DNA from: Buttiauxella gaviniae
Lineage (GTDB): Bacteria; Pseudomonadota; Gammaproteobacteria; Enterobacterales; Enterobacteriaceae
Reading direction: 5' to 3'
DNA length: 64,000 nt
Assembly (NCBI RefSeq): GCF_040786275.1
Contig: NZ_JBFMVT010000002.1
Span: 3,472,001 to 3,536,000 of the forward strand
Shown here one piece after another: positions 48,761 through 56,442 of this stretch. The notes under the pieces are model-generated. The model saw only the letters and a list, made by a program, of their open reading frames with translations, made no database searches and had not been told where the DNA came from. The position numbers and the translations under genes are program-made. How positions within the stretch are numbered: position 1 is the stretch's first letter; each line of letters starts with the position of its first letter.

Positions 48761-49108
48761 ATGGGATGGATTGTTTACACAACACCACGTTTCGATGAGT
48801 GGTTTGATAGCCAAAGCGAAGAGCTTCAGGATCGTACATTACATGCGTTAGGGAATTTACAATTTTTGGGGCCAGGCTTGTCTCGCCCTTACGCAGATAC
48901 GCTAAAGGGGTCTCGCTTCACCAATATGAAAGAGCTAAGAATTCAACATTGCGGCAGGCCTATTCGTGCATTTTATGCTTTTGATTTTTCCCGAAATGCC
49001 ATCGTGCTTTGTGCGGGAGATAAATCGAAGAGTAAGCGGTTTTACGAAACCATGATGAGTATTGCTGACAAAGAGTTTTTGGCTTGGTTGAAGTCACAGG
49101 AGAAATAG
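48761..49108 (+). CDS. HigB/RelE-type toxin (Gp49-like)
   Basis: A 115-residue protein of the phage-derived Gp49-like/HigB family. Recognisable blocks are WFDSQSEELQDRTLHALGNLQFLGPGLSRPYADTLKG, MKELRIQHCGRPIRAFYAFD and GDKSKSKRFYETMMSIADKEF. Family members are ribosome-dependent mRNA endonucleases. The toxin gene precedes the antitoxin, the order typical of higBA. Only one base separates it from the next gene. The pair interrupts the mdtA-yegD gap and looks acquired. Confidence 0.85.
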   Translation: MGWIVYTTPRFDEWFDSQSEELQDRTLHALGNLQFLGPGLSRPYADTLKGSRFTNMKELRIQHCGRPIRAFYAFDFSRNAIVLCAGDKSKSKRFYETMMSIADKEFLAWLKSQEK

Positions 49109-49109
49109 C

Positions 49110-49427
49110 ATGAAAAGCGACACGAAAGGTTATAGAACACTTGAAGAAATAATTGCCACGCTTTCGCCAGAAAGACAGAAACGAGTCGCTGAAGCTACCG
49201 AGGCACTCATCCTGGAAAGCTGCTTGCATATGATTCGCGAACAAATGGGCTGGTCGCAAAAGCAGTTAGCGGAAGCCATGGGAATCAGCCAGCCTGCGGT
49301 TACCGCGATTGAAAAACGGGGCAATGAAGTTAAGTTAGGGACGTTAAAGCGCTACATAGAGGCGTTGGGCGGCAAATTATCGCTGCAAATTGAATTTCCG
49401 GATGGCGTTAAGCAACTTAACATTTAA
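49110..49427 (+). CDS. HigA-type XRE antitoxin
   Basis: A 105-residue protein with a Cro/C1-type helix-turn-helix (about residues 44-90). GWSQKQLAEAMGISQPAVTAIEK is followed by LGTLKRYIEALGGKLSLQIEFPDG, typical of antitoxins paired with Gp49-like toxins. It should bind and neutralise the upstream toxin and repress the operon at the 18-bp palindrome. The N-terminal 40 residues are helical and may contact the toxin. Confidence 0.87.
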   Translation: MKSDTKGYRTLEEIIATLSPERQKRVAEATEALILESCLHMIREQMGWSQKQLAEAMGISQPAVTAIEKRGNEVKLGTLKRYIEALGGKLSLQIEFPDGVKQLNI

Positions 49428-49456
49428 ACGCCGCAGGTTTACCCGCGGCGTTGTCG

Positions 49457-50815
49457 TTAATCCCGGAACACTACATCTGCCCAACGGGCAAGGCCTGCGG
49501 TAACGGAGCCGAAATCATCGCCTCCTGCAAGTGGAATTCCGGGCAGTTGCTGAGCCAGCGCCTGTTTAAGCAGGGGCGAACGCGCGCTACCGCCGGTAAG
49601 ATAAATCACATCGGGCTTCACTGTGCTGTTTTCCAGCGCCAGGGTGACCTGCTCCAGAATGCGTTGCAGCGGCTGGCTGATGGCGCTTTCCAGCTCCGGC
49701 TGAGTAATCTCGCAGCCCAGTTCTTTGCTGATAAACGGCAGCAGTGTGGCAACGTGTTTGCTATCGGAAAGCGCAATTTTACTCTCTTCAGCCGCGCGCA
49801 CCAGGCGATAGCTCAGACGCTGACGCCAGACTTTTTGCAGGAAGGCCACTTTCTCCGGTTCGCGCGAATCGCGCACCAGTTCATTGAGCATGCGGCCATT
49901 GGCGCTGCTGTAGAAATCGTTTTGCGCTGGAACATCGTTAATGGCAACCGCATTCCACCATGGCAACACCGGCAGAGCGATACCTTTCTCGGTTTGGCCG
50001 CCCATACCCAGTAGAGGGGAAAGCTGCTTAAAGGCCAGCATAATATCGAGATCGTTACCGCCCACGCGGCAACCACTGTGGCCGAGCAGACTCTGTTCAC
50101 GGTCACGACGGGCGCGCCATTGTGGCCCCATCAGCAGTACGGAACAGTCGGTCGTACCACCGCCGATGTCGACAACCAGGACGCGCTTCTCCTCCGTTAA
50201 TGTGGCTTCGAAATCAAGCCCCGCGGCGACCGGCTCAAACTGGAACACCACATCTTTAAAACCGGCACGGTGCGCTGCGCGATCGAGGATCCCTTGCGCC
50301 TGCTGGTTGGCTTCATCTCCACCCAGACCCTGGAAGTTAATCGGGCGGCCAATCACGGCCTGAGTGATCGGTTCGGCGACCTGGCTTTGCGCCTGATTGC
50401 GAATATGCAGCATCATGGCGCAGACTAAATCTTCAAATAGTGCGACCTGTTGGGGTTTCAAACCGCTGGCACCCAGGAAAGATTTTGGCGATTTAACGAA
50501 GTAAACCTCTTCCGGATCTTCCATATACTGACGCAGAGAACTTAGCCCGAACTGCACGCTATTCGGCAAGACATCAATATCTTCTTCGCGATTAAAAGAG
50601 ACCGCGCGACGCAGCAACGCCTGGGTTTCGGTCCCGGTCGCAGGAACATCATGGTGGCGATAGAGCCACTCGCTGACGGATTCACGCGTCGGGGCGCACA
50701 ACATTGACGGAAGCAATGTCGAGCCGTTTTCCATCTCCAGCGCCTGTGGAACGCCATCGCGCATCACTGCTACCGAGCAGTTTGCTGTACCATAATCGAA
50801 GCCTATAAATTGCAT
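49457..50815 (-). CDS. yegD: Hsp70-family chaperone-like protein YegD
   Basis: A 452-residue actin/Hsp70-fold ATPase domain protein lacking the usual C-terminal peptide-binding domain. FIGFDYGTANCSVAVM opens the phosphate-binding region. VLVVDIGGGTTDCSVLL near residue 220 and YLTGGSARSPLL near 408 are the other nucleotide-binding motifs. Its partner and role are unknown in E. coli too. It is divergent from alkA. Confidence 0.93.
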   Translation of the reverse strand: MQFIGFDYGTANCSVAVMRDGVPQALEMENGSTLLPSMLCAPTRESVSEWLYRHHDVPATGTETQALLRRAVSFNREEDIDVLPNSVQFGLSSLRQYMEDPEEVYFVKSPKSFLGASGLKPQQVALFEDLVCAMMLHIRNQAQSQVAEPITQAVIGRPINFQGLGGDEANQQAQGILDRAAHRAGFKDVVFQFEPVAAGLDFEATLTEEKRVLVVDIGGGTTDCSVLLMGPQWRARRDREQSLLGHSGCRVGGNDLDIMLAFKQLSPLLGMGGQTEKGIALPVLPWWNAVAINDVPAQNDFYSSANGRMLNELVRDSREPEKVAFLQKVWRQRLSYRLVRAAEESKIALSDSKHVATLLPFISKELGCEITQPELESAISQPLQRILEQVTLALENSTVKPDVIYLTGGSARSPLLKQALAQQLPGIPLAGGDDFGSVTAGLARWADVVFRD

Positions 50816-50913
50816 AATATCCCCATGCCGGTGAAGAAGGGGGGCGACTTTAGCGGAATGTTAAGCATCGGGCAACTCGAATTATTTGAGCTCGTTAAAG
50901 AGAGGATGGAATC

Positions 50914-51759
50914 ATGTATCAGCTGGACTATATCCCGCCTTATGACTGGAAATGGATGTTTGGTTTTCTGGCGGCTCGTGCGGTCGATGGCATCGAATCG
51001 GTGAGTGAAACGCGTTATTGCCGCAGTTTTGCCATTGACGGTCACCAAGGGTTACTGACGCTGGAACCTGACGAAACCGCCTGCAAGCTAAACGTGACGC
51101 TAAGTGAAGGCTTGCAGCCCGTTGCCCATGAGGTTTTACGCCGCATAAAACAGCTCCTGGATCTGGAATGCCAGCCGAACACTATTCTTGAAAGTCTCGG
51201 TGAATTATCAGCGGCGCGTCCTGGCTTGCGGTTACCGGGATGTATGGACACCTTCGAGCAATCGGTGCGCGCGATTTTAGGCCAGTTGGTTAGCGTGGCG
51301 ATGGCGGCAAAGCTCACTGGTAAGCTTGTACAAAATTTTGGCGAACCGTTGGCTGAAAATCCTGGCTGGCGAGTGTTCCCAACGCCTGAACGGCTGGCAT
51401 CATTGGTTCCGGATCAGTTGAAACAGCTCGGCATGCCCCTTAAACGCGGTGCCGCGATTATTCATCTGGCGCAATTAAGGGTAAAAGGTGAGCTGCCGCT
51501 GCACTGCCCGGCGGACGTAGAACAAGGGGTAAAAGAGCTGATAACTTACCCGGGAATAGGCCGCTGGACGGCAAACTACATCGCGTTACGCGGCTGGCAG
51601 GCAAGCGATGTTTTCTTGCCCGACGATTACCTGATTAAGCAGCGTTTCCCCGATATGACACCCGCGCAAATTCGCTGTTACGCAGAGCGCTGGAAACCCT
51701 GGCGCTCCTATGCGTTGTTGCATATTTGGTACAGTGAAGGTTTGTTGATTAAAGGTTAG
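50914..51759 (+). CDS. alkA: DNA-3-methyladenine glycosylase II AlkA
   Basis: A 281-residue base-excision enzyme that removes 3-methyladenine and other alkylated bases. The N-terminal AlkA_N domain spans about residues 1-112. The helix-hairpin-helix reads ITYPGIGRWTANYIALRG near 210-227. The catalytic Asp is D238 in LPDDYLIKQRF, at the same number as in E. coli. In E. coli it is induced by methylated Ada; I did not find a clear Ada box in the short gap to yegD. Confidence 0.95.
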   Translation: MYQLDYIPPYDWKWMFGFLAARAVDGIESVSETRYCRSFAIDGHQGLLTLEPDETACKLNVTLSEGLQPVAHEVLRRIKQLLDLECQPNTILESLGELSAARPGLRLPGCMDTFEQSVRAILGQLVSVAMAAKLTGKLVQNFGEPLAENPGWRVFPTPERLASLVPDQLKQLGMPLKRGAAIIHLAQLRVKGELPLHCPADVEQGVKELITYPGIGRWTANYIALRGWQASDVFLPDDYLIKQRFPDMTPAQIRCYAERWKPWRSYALLHIWYSEGLLIKG

Positions 51760-51923
51760 ACTAGAATAGTGCCAATATGACTAAAAAGTATTGTTTGAAC
51801 TTGTAACTCAGTTCGGTAAGTACGAAAATCTCCAGTTGCTACTCTAATTAATAGCCATTCATAAGTAGTGATGATTTAAATCATTGATGTTATTTGAAGT
51901 CCTCAAACGAAGAAGGGTAGGCA

Positions 51924-52865
51924 GTGAAAATTCTGGTGACAGGAGCAACTGGGTTTGTAGGTAGTCAGTTACTTAAAGAACTCAAAACTAAACAATACGA
52001 TGTGATCGGCACTTCTCGGCGTTCAGTTCAAGCAGAATCGGATCTTGTTAACATCGGTAATATCTCTGAACAAACAGATTGGTCTACAACATTAGTTGGA
52101 TGTGATGTTGTTGTTCATACCGCTGGGCGAGCGCATATGATGAACGATCAAGCTGATGATAAGTTAGCTGAATTTCGCCGAGTCAACCGAGATGCGACGC
52201 TTAAATTAGCTCGTGATGCGCATGCCGCAGATGTGAAGCATTTTATCTTTATTAGTTCGATAGGGGTAAATGGCAACATTACGAAGAATGAAGCTTTTAC
52301 AGAGGCATCTACCCCAAACCCAACTTCCGATTATGCTATTTCTAAACTAGAGGCTGAATTAGCCTTATGTAACGAATTCAGCAATACCTCTATGGCCATC
52401 ACGGTCATTCGCCCTGCACTCATTTGTGGGGAAAATGCGCCTGGCAATATCCGACGCTTGCTCAGACTTGTTGAAAGTGGAATTCCTTTGCCTTTTAAAG
52501 GGATTAAAAATAAAAGAGGAATGGTTTCACTTAACAATGTTGTGAGTTTTATCATTGCCTGCATAGAAAACCCGTTGTCACAGAATGAGCTTTTCTTGCT
52601 TGCAGACATAGATAAACCAACAACAGAAGGCATTGTTCGCTCATTTGCTGCAGGGATGAATAAACCTGCGCGAATCGTTTGGTTCCCGTCCTCTATTTTA
52701 AAAGCAGGATTAAAAATTATTAAAAAAGAAAGTCTTTATGAGCAGCTCTTTGGCTCACTAGATATTGATGCTAGCAAAGCAACTAACCTTCTAGGCTGGG
52801 TACCCCCAGCAAATATATTTGAAACTATGAAACAAACCTCAGCGTATTATAAGGATGCAAAATAA
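51924..52865 (+). CDS. NAD-dependent epimerase/reductase, WbpV type
   Basis: A 313-residue short-chain dehydrogenase/reductase with GTP..GTG replaced by the classical GATGFVGSQLL cofactor loop near residue 7. Catalytic Ser lies in FISSIGVNG and the YxxxK pair in SDYAISK. It starts at GTG after GGGTAGG. WbpV-type enzymes reduce the 4-keto group of a UDP-6-deoxy-4-keto-HexNAc to give UDP-QuiNAc; related proteins are 4-epimerases. It is the first of four genes, with an end overlapping the next start. Base use is clearly more AT-rich than alkA or yegE, which suggests transfer. Confidence 0.8.
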   Translation: MKILVTGATGFVGSQLLKELKTKQYDVIGTSRRSVQAESDLVNIGNISEQTDWSTTLVGCDVVVHTAGRAHMMNDQADDKLAEFRRVNRDATLKLARDAHAADVKHFIFISSIGVNGNITKNEAFTEASTPNPTSDYAISKLEAELALCNEFSNTSMAITVIRPALICGENAPGNIRRLLRLVESGIPLPFKGIKNKRGMVSLNNVVSFIIACIENPLSQNELFLLADIDKPTTEGIVRSFAAGMNKPARIVWFPSSILKAGLKIIKKESLYEQLFGSLDIDASKATNLLGWVPPANIFETMKQTSAYYKDAK

Positions 52866-53893
52866 TGCAGGTAATGAGTATAGCCGTGGTCATCTTTGTT
52901 TTCTCATTTGTGTTGACCTGGTGTATCCGAATTTATGCGTTAAAGAATAATGTTATCGATATTCCTAACCAGAGAAGCTCACATTCTGTACCGACCCCTC
53001 GCGGCGGCGGGGTCGCTATTGTTGTGGCTTTTTTGATTGGTATCATTGTGTTAAACGTTACAGACACTGTCACTTTTGCACAAATGTTGTCTTTATTTAT
53101 TGCTGGGTTTATTACCGCAGTTGTAGGGTTTCTTGACGATCATGGGCATATCGCCGCGCGTTGGCGTCTATTGATGCATTTCTTGGCCGCCGCCGCAGGG
53201 CTCTTTTTCCTTGCGCAATTCCCCACGATTGACCTTTTTGGTTATCAATTTTCTGCCGGATTGGCGGGAATGATTTTTGGCTTGGTTTATCTGGCATGGA
53301 TGTTAAATCTCTATAATTTTATGGATGGTATAAATGGTCTTGCCAGCATGGAAGCCATTTTCTTTGCCTTAGCCTCTTGTGTCATTATTGTATTTGCTGT
53401 TCCAAATGCAATGGAAACCACTCAGGTCGCAATTTTACCTTTACTGGGCTGTGCCGCACTTGGATTTATTGTTTGGAATTTCCCGAAAGCAAAAATCTTT
53501 ATGGGCGATGCCGGCAGTGGCTTCCTGGGTATTACGATTGGACTTATAGTCCTGCATGTGTCACTGCTTGATAGTAAACTATTTCTTGCTGAAATCTGCC
53601 TGCTAGGTGTGTTTATCGTTGATGCAACGACCACATTACTTCGTAGATTAATTGCCGGAAAGAAAATCTATGAAGCACATGCCAGTCATACCTATCAAAT
53701 TTTTGCTCGTAAATATGGTTCACACAAGCCAGTAACCACAGGGGCTTTTATTATTAATCTCGTGTGGCTGTTCCCTATTGCACTGCTTATCTCTTCTGGA
53801 AAAGTTACTGGCGTAGTCGGTGTGTTTATCGCATGGTTGCCATTACTCATTACGGCGTATCGTAGTGGCGCGGGAGTTAAGGATAAGGTTTAA
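52865..53893 (+). CDS. Undecaprenyl-phosphate sugar-1-phosphate transferase, WbpL/WecA type
   Basis: A 342-residue polytopic enzyme of the MraY/WecA (PNPT) family with about ten membrane segments. Key motifs are SSHSVPTPRGGG near residue 39, AVVGFLDDHG (catalytic Asp pair) near 78, NLYNFMDGINGLAS near 151, GDAGSGFLG near 208 and HASHTYQI near 274. It transfers a HexNAc-1-phosphate from UDP to undecaprenyl phosphate, the first step of a lipid-linked glycan. The SSH/PTPRGG and HASH motifs are closer to WbpL/WbcO than to WecA. Confidence 0.87.
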   Translation: MQVMSIAVVIFVFSFVLTWCIRIYALKNNVIDIPNQRSSHSVPTPRGGGVAIVVAFLIGIIVLNVTDTVTFAQMLSLFIAGFITAVVGFLDDHGHIAARWRLLMHFLAAAAGLFFLAQFPTIDLFGYQFSAGLAGMIFGLVYLAWMLNLYNFMDGINGLASMEAIFFALASCVIIVFAVPNAMETTQVAILPLLGCAALGFIVWNFPKAKIFMGDAGSGFLGITIGLIVLHVSLLDSKLFLAEICLLGVFIVDATTTLLRRLIAGKKIYEAHASHTYQIFARKYGSHKPVTTGAFIINLVWLFPIALLISSGKVTGVVGVFIAWLPLLITAYRSGAGVKDKV

Positions 53894-53899
53894 AGTCAG

Positions 53900-54478
53900 G
53901 TGAAAAAAAATTTACTCATTATTGGTGCGGGTGGACATGGACGCTGTATTGCTGAACTTGCAGCGCTGACAGGTGAGTTTTCGCAGGTTAATTTCCTCGA
54001 TGACGCCTGGCAACCTGAGTTGGCCGCGGAGTCAAAAATTGTTGGGCGAACAGAGCATCTTGCTAAGTATAAACACTCTTTCAGTCATGTTTTTATCGGC
54101 ATTGGCAACAATAGCGTCCGAGAGAAACTCCACGCGCAAGTGCTCGCGCAAGGCATGAGCCTGGCAACGTTAGTTCATCCTACCGCGTTCATCAGCCCCT
54201 CGGCGCAAATTGGTAGAGGTACGGTTGTATTCGCTGGTGTTGTAATAGGGCCAGGTTCACATGTCGGTGATAATGTAATCATTAATTGTAATTCAACAAT
54301 TGATCATGATGGATTCGTGGATGATTTTGCGCACTTAGGCGTCGGGGTGCAATTGGCTGGGAGCTGCCATATTGGTAAAAGCGTGTTCATTCAGGCCGGA
54401 TCGTGTGCTGGTTTTGGAGTAGTTGCTGAGCCCTACGCTGTCTTTGCGCCGGGATCCACATTGAAATCACGAGCATGA
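53900..54478 (+). CDS. Sugar O/N-acetyltransferase, NeuD/PglD type
   Basis: A 192-residue left-handed beta-helix transferase starting at GTG. The N-terminal Rossmann-like part reads LLIIGAGGHGRCIAEL. The hexapeptide repeats follow (ISPSAQIGRGTVVFAGVVIGPGSHVGDNVIINCNS...), with catalytic His in STIDHDGFVDDFAHLG. PglD acetylates the 4-amino group of a UDP-sugar, but the aminotransferase (PglE type) that would make this substrate is not in the window. It may modify another sugar. Confidence 0.83.
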   Translation: MKKNLLIIGAGGHGRCIAELAALTGEFSQVNFLDDAWQPELAAESKIVGRTEHLAKYKHSFSHVFIGIGNNSVREKLHAQVLAQGMSLATLVHPTAFISPSAQIGRGTVVFAGVVIGPGSHVGDNVIINCNSTIDHDGFVDDFAHLGVGVQLAGSCHIGKSVFIQAGSCAGFGVVAEPYAVFAPGSTLKSRA

Positions 54479-54505
54479 TGCTCAGAGGATAATTGGTTAA
54501 AAAAT

Positions 54506-56389
54506 ATGCTTACGTATTTGCTGTCACTGCCAAGACCTTTAAAAAGACTTATCACGCTAGCTATTGATACCGTTCTTTTACTTTGTGCTTTCTGGTTCGC
54601 GTTTTGGGTGCGCATTGACTCAATGACTCCATTGAGCAGTTGGCCACATTGGGGACTCATTCTTTCAATTGTTGCTGTTACCTTAGCCTTCTTTATCAAG
54701 CTTGGTTTATATCGTGCGGTTATTCGCTACATTACAGCGAAAATATTAGTCGCTGTAACTATGGGGATGATTGCTTCAGCTGTTCTTCTCATTATTGCTG
54801 CGTTCTATACTAATATTTTCCTGCCGCGCACAATTCCTTTTATCTATTTCTCATTCGGTTTGTTAATGATTGCTGGTTCTCGCCTTGCGTTAAGGATGAT
54901 CATTAACCGGAGTTTGAAATTGGGCACCAAAATTATCATTTATGGTGCTGGTGCTTCGGGGCGTCAGCTTTTACCTGCGCTAAGCCAGGCTGCTGAATAT
55001 TTCCCAGTTGCATTTGTGGATGATAATCCTCGTTTACAGGGTACGGTAATGCACGGAGTGACCGTCTATCCTCCCGAAAAACTAGCCATGTTGGTTGAAA
55101 AGTTTGAAGTAAAGAAAATCCTTCTTGCTATGCCCAGTGCAAGTCGTTCGCGCAAGAATGCAGTTATTCAGATGCTTGAAGGATTACCCTGTGAAGTTTT
55201 ATCTATACCGGGTATGGTCGACTTAGTTGAAGGGAAAGCGAGAATCGACAGTCTGCGGAAAGTGTCGATTACCGACCTGCTTGGACGAGATCCTGTTGAT
55301 CCTGTTCCTGAGCTTATTGCCCGAAATATCACCGAAAAAGTGGTTATGGTCACTGGTGCTGGTGGTTCGATTGGCTCGGAACTTTGTCGGCAGATTTTAC
55401 AGAACAAACCGAAAGTTCTGGTTCTATATGAGATGTCAGAATTTTCGCTTTATGCTATTGAGCGAGAACTCACCACCTATCTTTCCACTCATTCACTTGA
55501 TGTAGCGCTTTACCCTGTACTTGGGAATGTTCAGGATCAGGAGCATGTTGAACGAGTTTTAAAAAGTTTCCATGTTCAAACCATCTACCATGCTGCGGCT
55601 TACAAACATGTTCCTTTGGTTGAATATAATGTTGCCGATGGAGTGCGTAACAATGTGTTTGGGACATTATCCTGCGCGAAAGCTGCCATTAACTGCCAGG
55701 TTGACAATTTTGTACTGATTTCAACGGATAAAGCTGTACGCCCAACAAATACTATGGGGGCGACGAAACGTATGGCTGAGCTTGTGCTGCAAGCCTTATC
55801 GGCGCAGTGTTCCTCGACGTGTTTTAGTATGGTACGTTTTGGAAATGTTTTAGGGTCCTCAGGTTCGGTTGTGCCTTTGTTTGAAAAGCAAATTGACACC
55901 GGCGGTCCTATTACCCTTACACATCCTGATATCATTCGTTACTTTATGACTATTCCCGAAGCCGCCCAGTTAGTTATCCAGGCAGGCGCTATGGGGAACG
56001 GTGGAGATGTCTTCGTATTGGATATGGGGGAGCCGGTTAAAATTATTGATTTGGCACACCGTATGGTGACATTAAGTGGTTTGACCGTACGAGATGAGCA
56101 TAATGCTGATGGTGACATTGAGATTAAAACCACAGGTTTGCGCCCTGGCGAAAAGCTTTTTGAAGAGTTATTGATCGGCGAAAACGTCTCTGTTACGCAG
56201 CATCCGCGAATTTTAACTGCAAATGAAGTCATGCTTCCGTGGGAAGAGCTTAATGATTACATTGAAGAATTAAATCTTGCCTGTAGTCATTTCGATCAAA
56301 GGCGTATTAGAGAGCTATTGTTGAAAGCACCTACAGGTTTCAAACCGACAGATGAAATCTGCGATGTAATATGGAATCAATCAAGATAA
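54506..56389 (+). CDS. Nucleoside-diphosphate-sugar 4,6-dehydratase, WbpM/CapD type
   Basis: A 627-residue membrane protein. Four to five membrane segments (about residues 12-135) precede two Rossmann-fold domains: a CoA-binding-like one with IYGAGASGRQLLPAL near 150 and the dehydratase domain with VVMVTGAGGSIGSELCRQ near 282. The active-site segment STDKAVRPTNTMGATKR has the Met-Lys pair typical of WbpM in place of Tyr-Lys. It converts UDP-GlcNAc to UDP-4-keto-6-deoxy-HexNAc. It is the last gene of the cassette and ends at a terminator. Confidence 0.88.
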   Translation: MLTYLLSLPRPLKRLITLAIDTVLLLCAFWFAFWVRIDSMTPLSSWPHWGLILSIVAVTLAFFIKLGLYRAVIRYITAKILVAVTMGMIASAVLLIIAAFYTNIFLPRTIPFIYFSFGLLMIAGSRLALRMIINRSLKLGTKIIIYGAGASGRQLLPALSQAAEYFPVAFVDDNPRLQGTVMHGVTVYPPEKLAMLVEKFEVKKILLAMPSASRSRKNAVIQMLEGLPCEVLSIPGMVDLVEGKARIDSLRKVSITDLLGRDPVDPVPELIARNITEKVVMVTGAGGSIGSELCRQILQNKPKVLVLYEMSEFSLYAIERELTTYLSTHSLDVALYPVLGNVQDQEHVERVLKSFHVQTIYHAAAYKHVPLVEYNVADGVRNNVFGTLSCAKAAINCQVDNFVLISTDKAVRPTNTMGATKRMAELVLQALSAQCSSTCFSMVRFGNVLGSSGSVVPLFEKQIDTGGPITLTHPDIIRYFMTIPEAAQLVIQAGAMGNGGDVFVLDMGEPVKIIDLAHRMVTLSGLTVRDEHNADGDIEIKTTGLRPGEKLFEELLIGENVSVTQHPRILTANEVMLPWEELNDYIEELNLACSHFDQRRIRELLLKAPTGFKPTDEICDVIWNQSR

Positions 56390-56401
56390 AGATTACGTAA
56401 T

Positions 56402-56437
56402 GAAAAGCCGGTATGGTAAATCCCCACCGGCTTTTTT
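56402..56437. terminator. Bidirectional terminator between the wbpM-type gene and yegE
   Basis: AAAAGCCGGT and ACCGGCTTTTTT enclose a 12-base loop. T-runs follow the stem on both strands. It serves the plus-strand sugar cassette and the convergent yegE. Confidence 0.88.
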
Positions 56438-56442
56438 AGCGC

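Noticed and set aside
48528-48839. 103-codon minus-strand frame between mdtA and the toxin gene
   Set aside because: It overlaps the palindromic operator, the mdtA control region and the toxin start; no sign of a real product.
51760-51923. JUMPstart/ops element before the sugar cassette
   Set aside because: Neither the GGCGGTAGC ops core nor the surrounding JUMPstart consensus is present in the gap after alkA.
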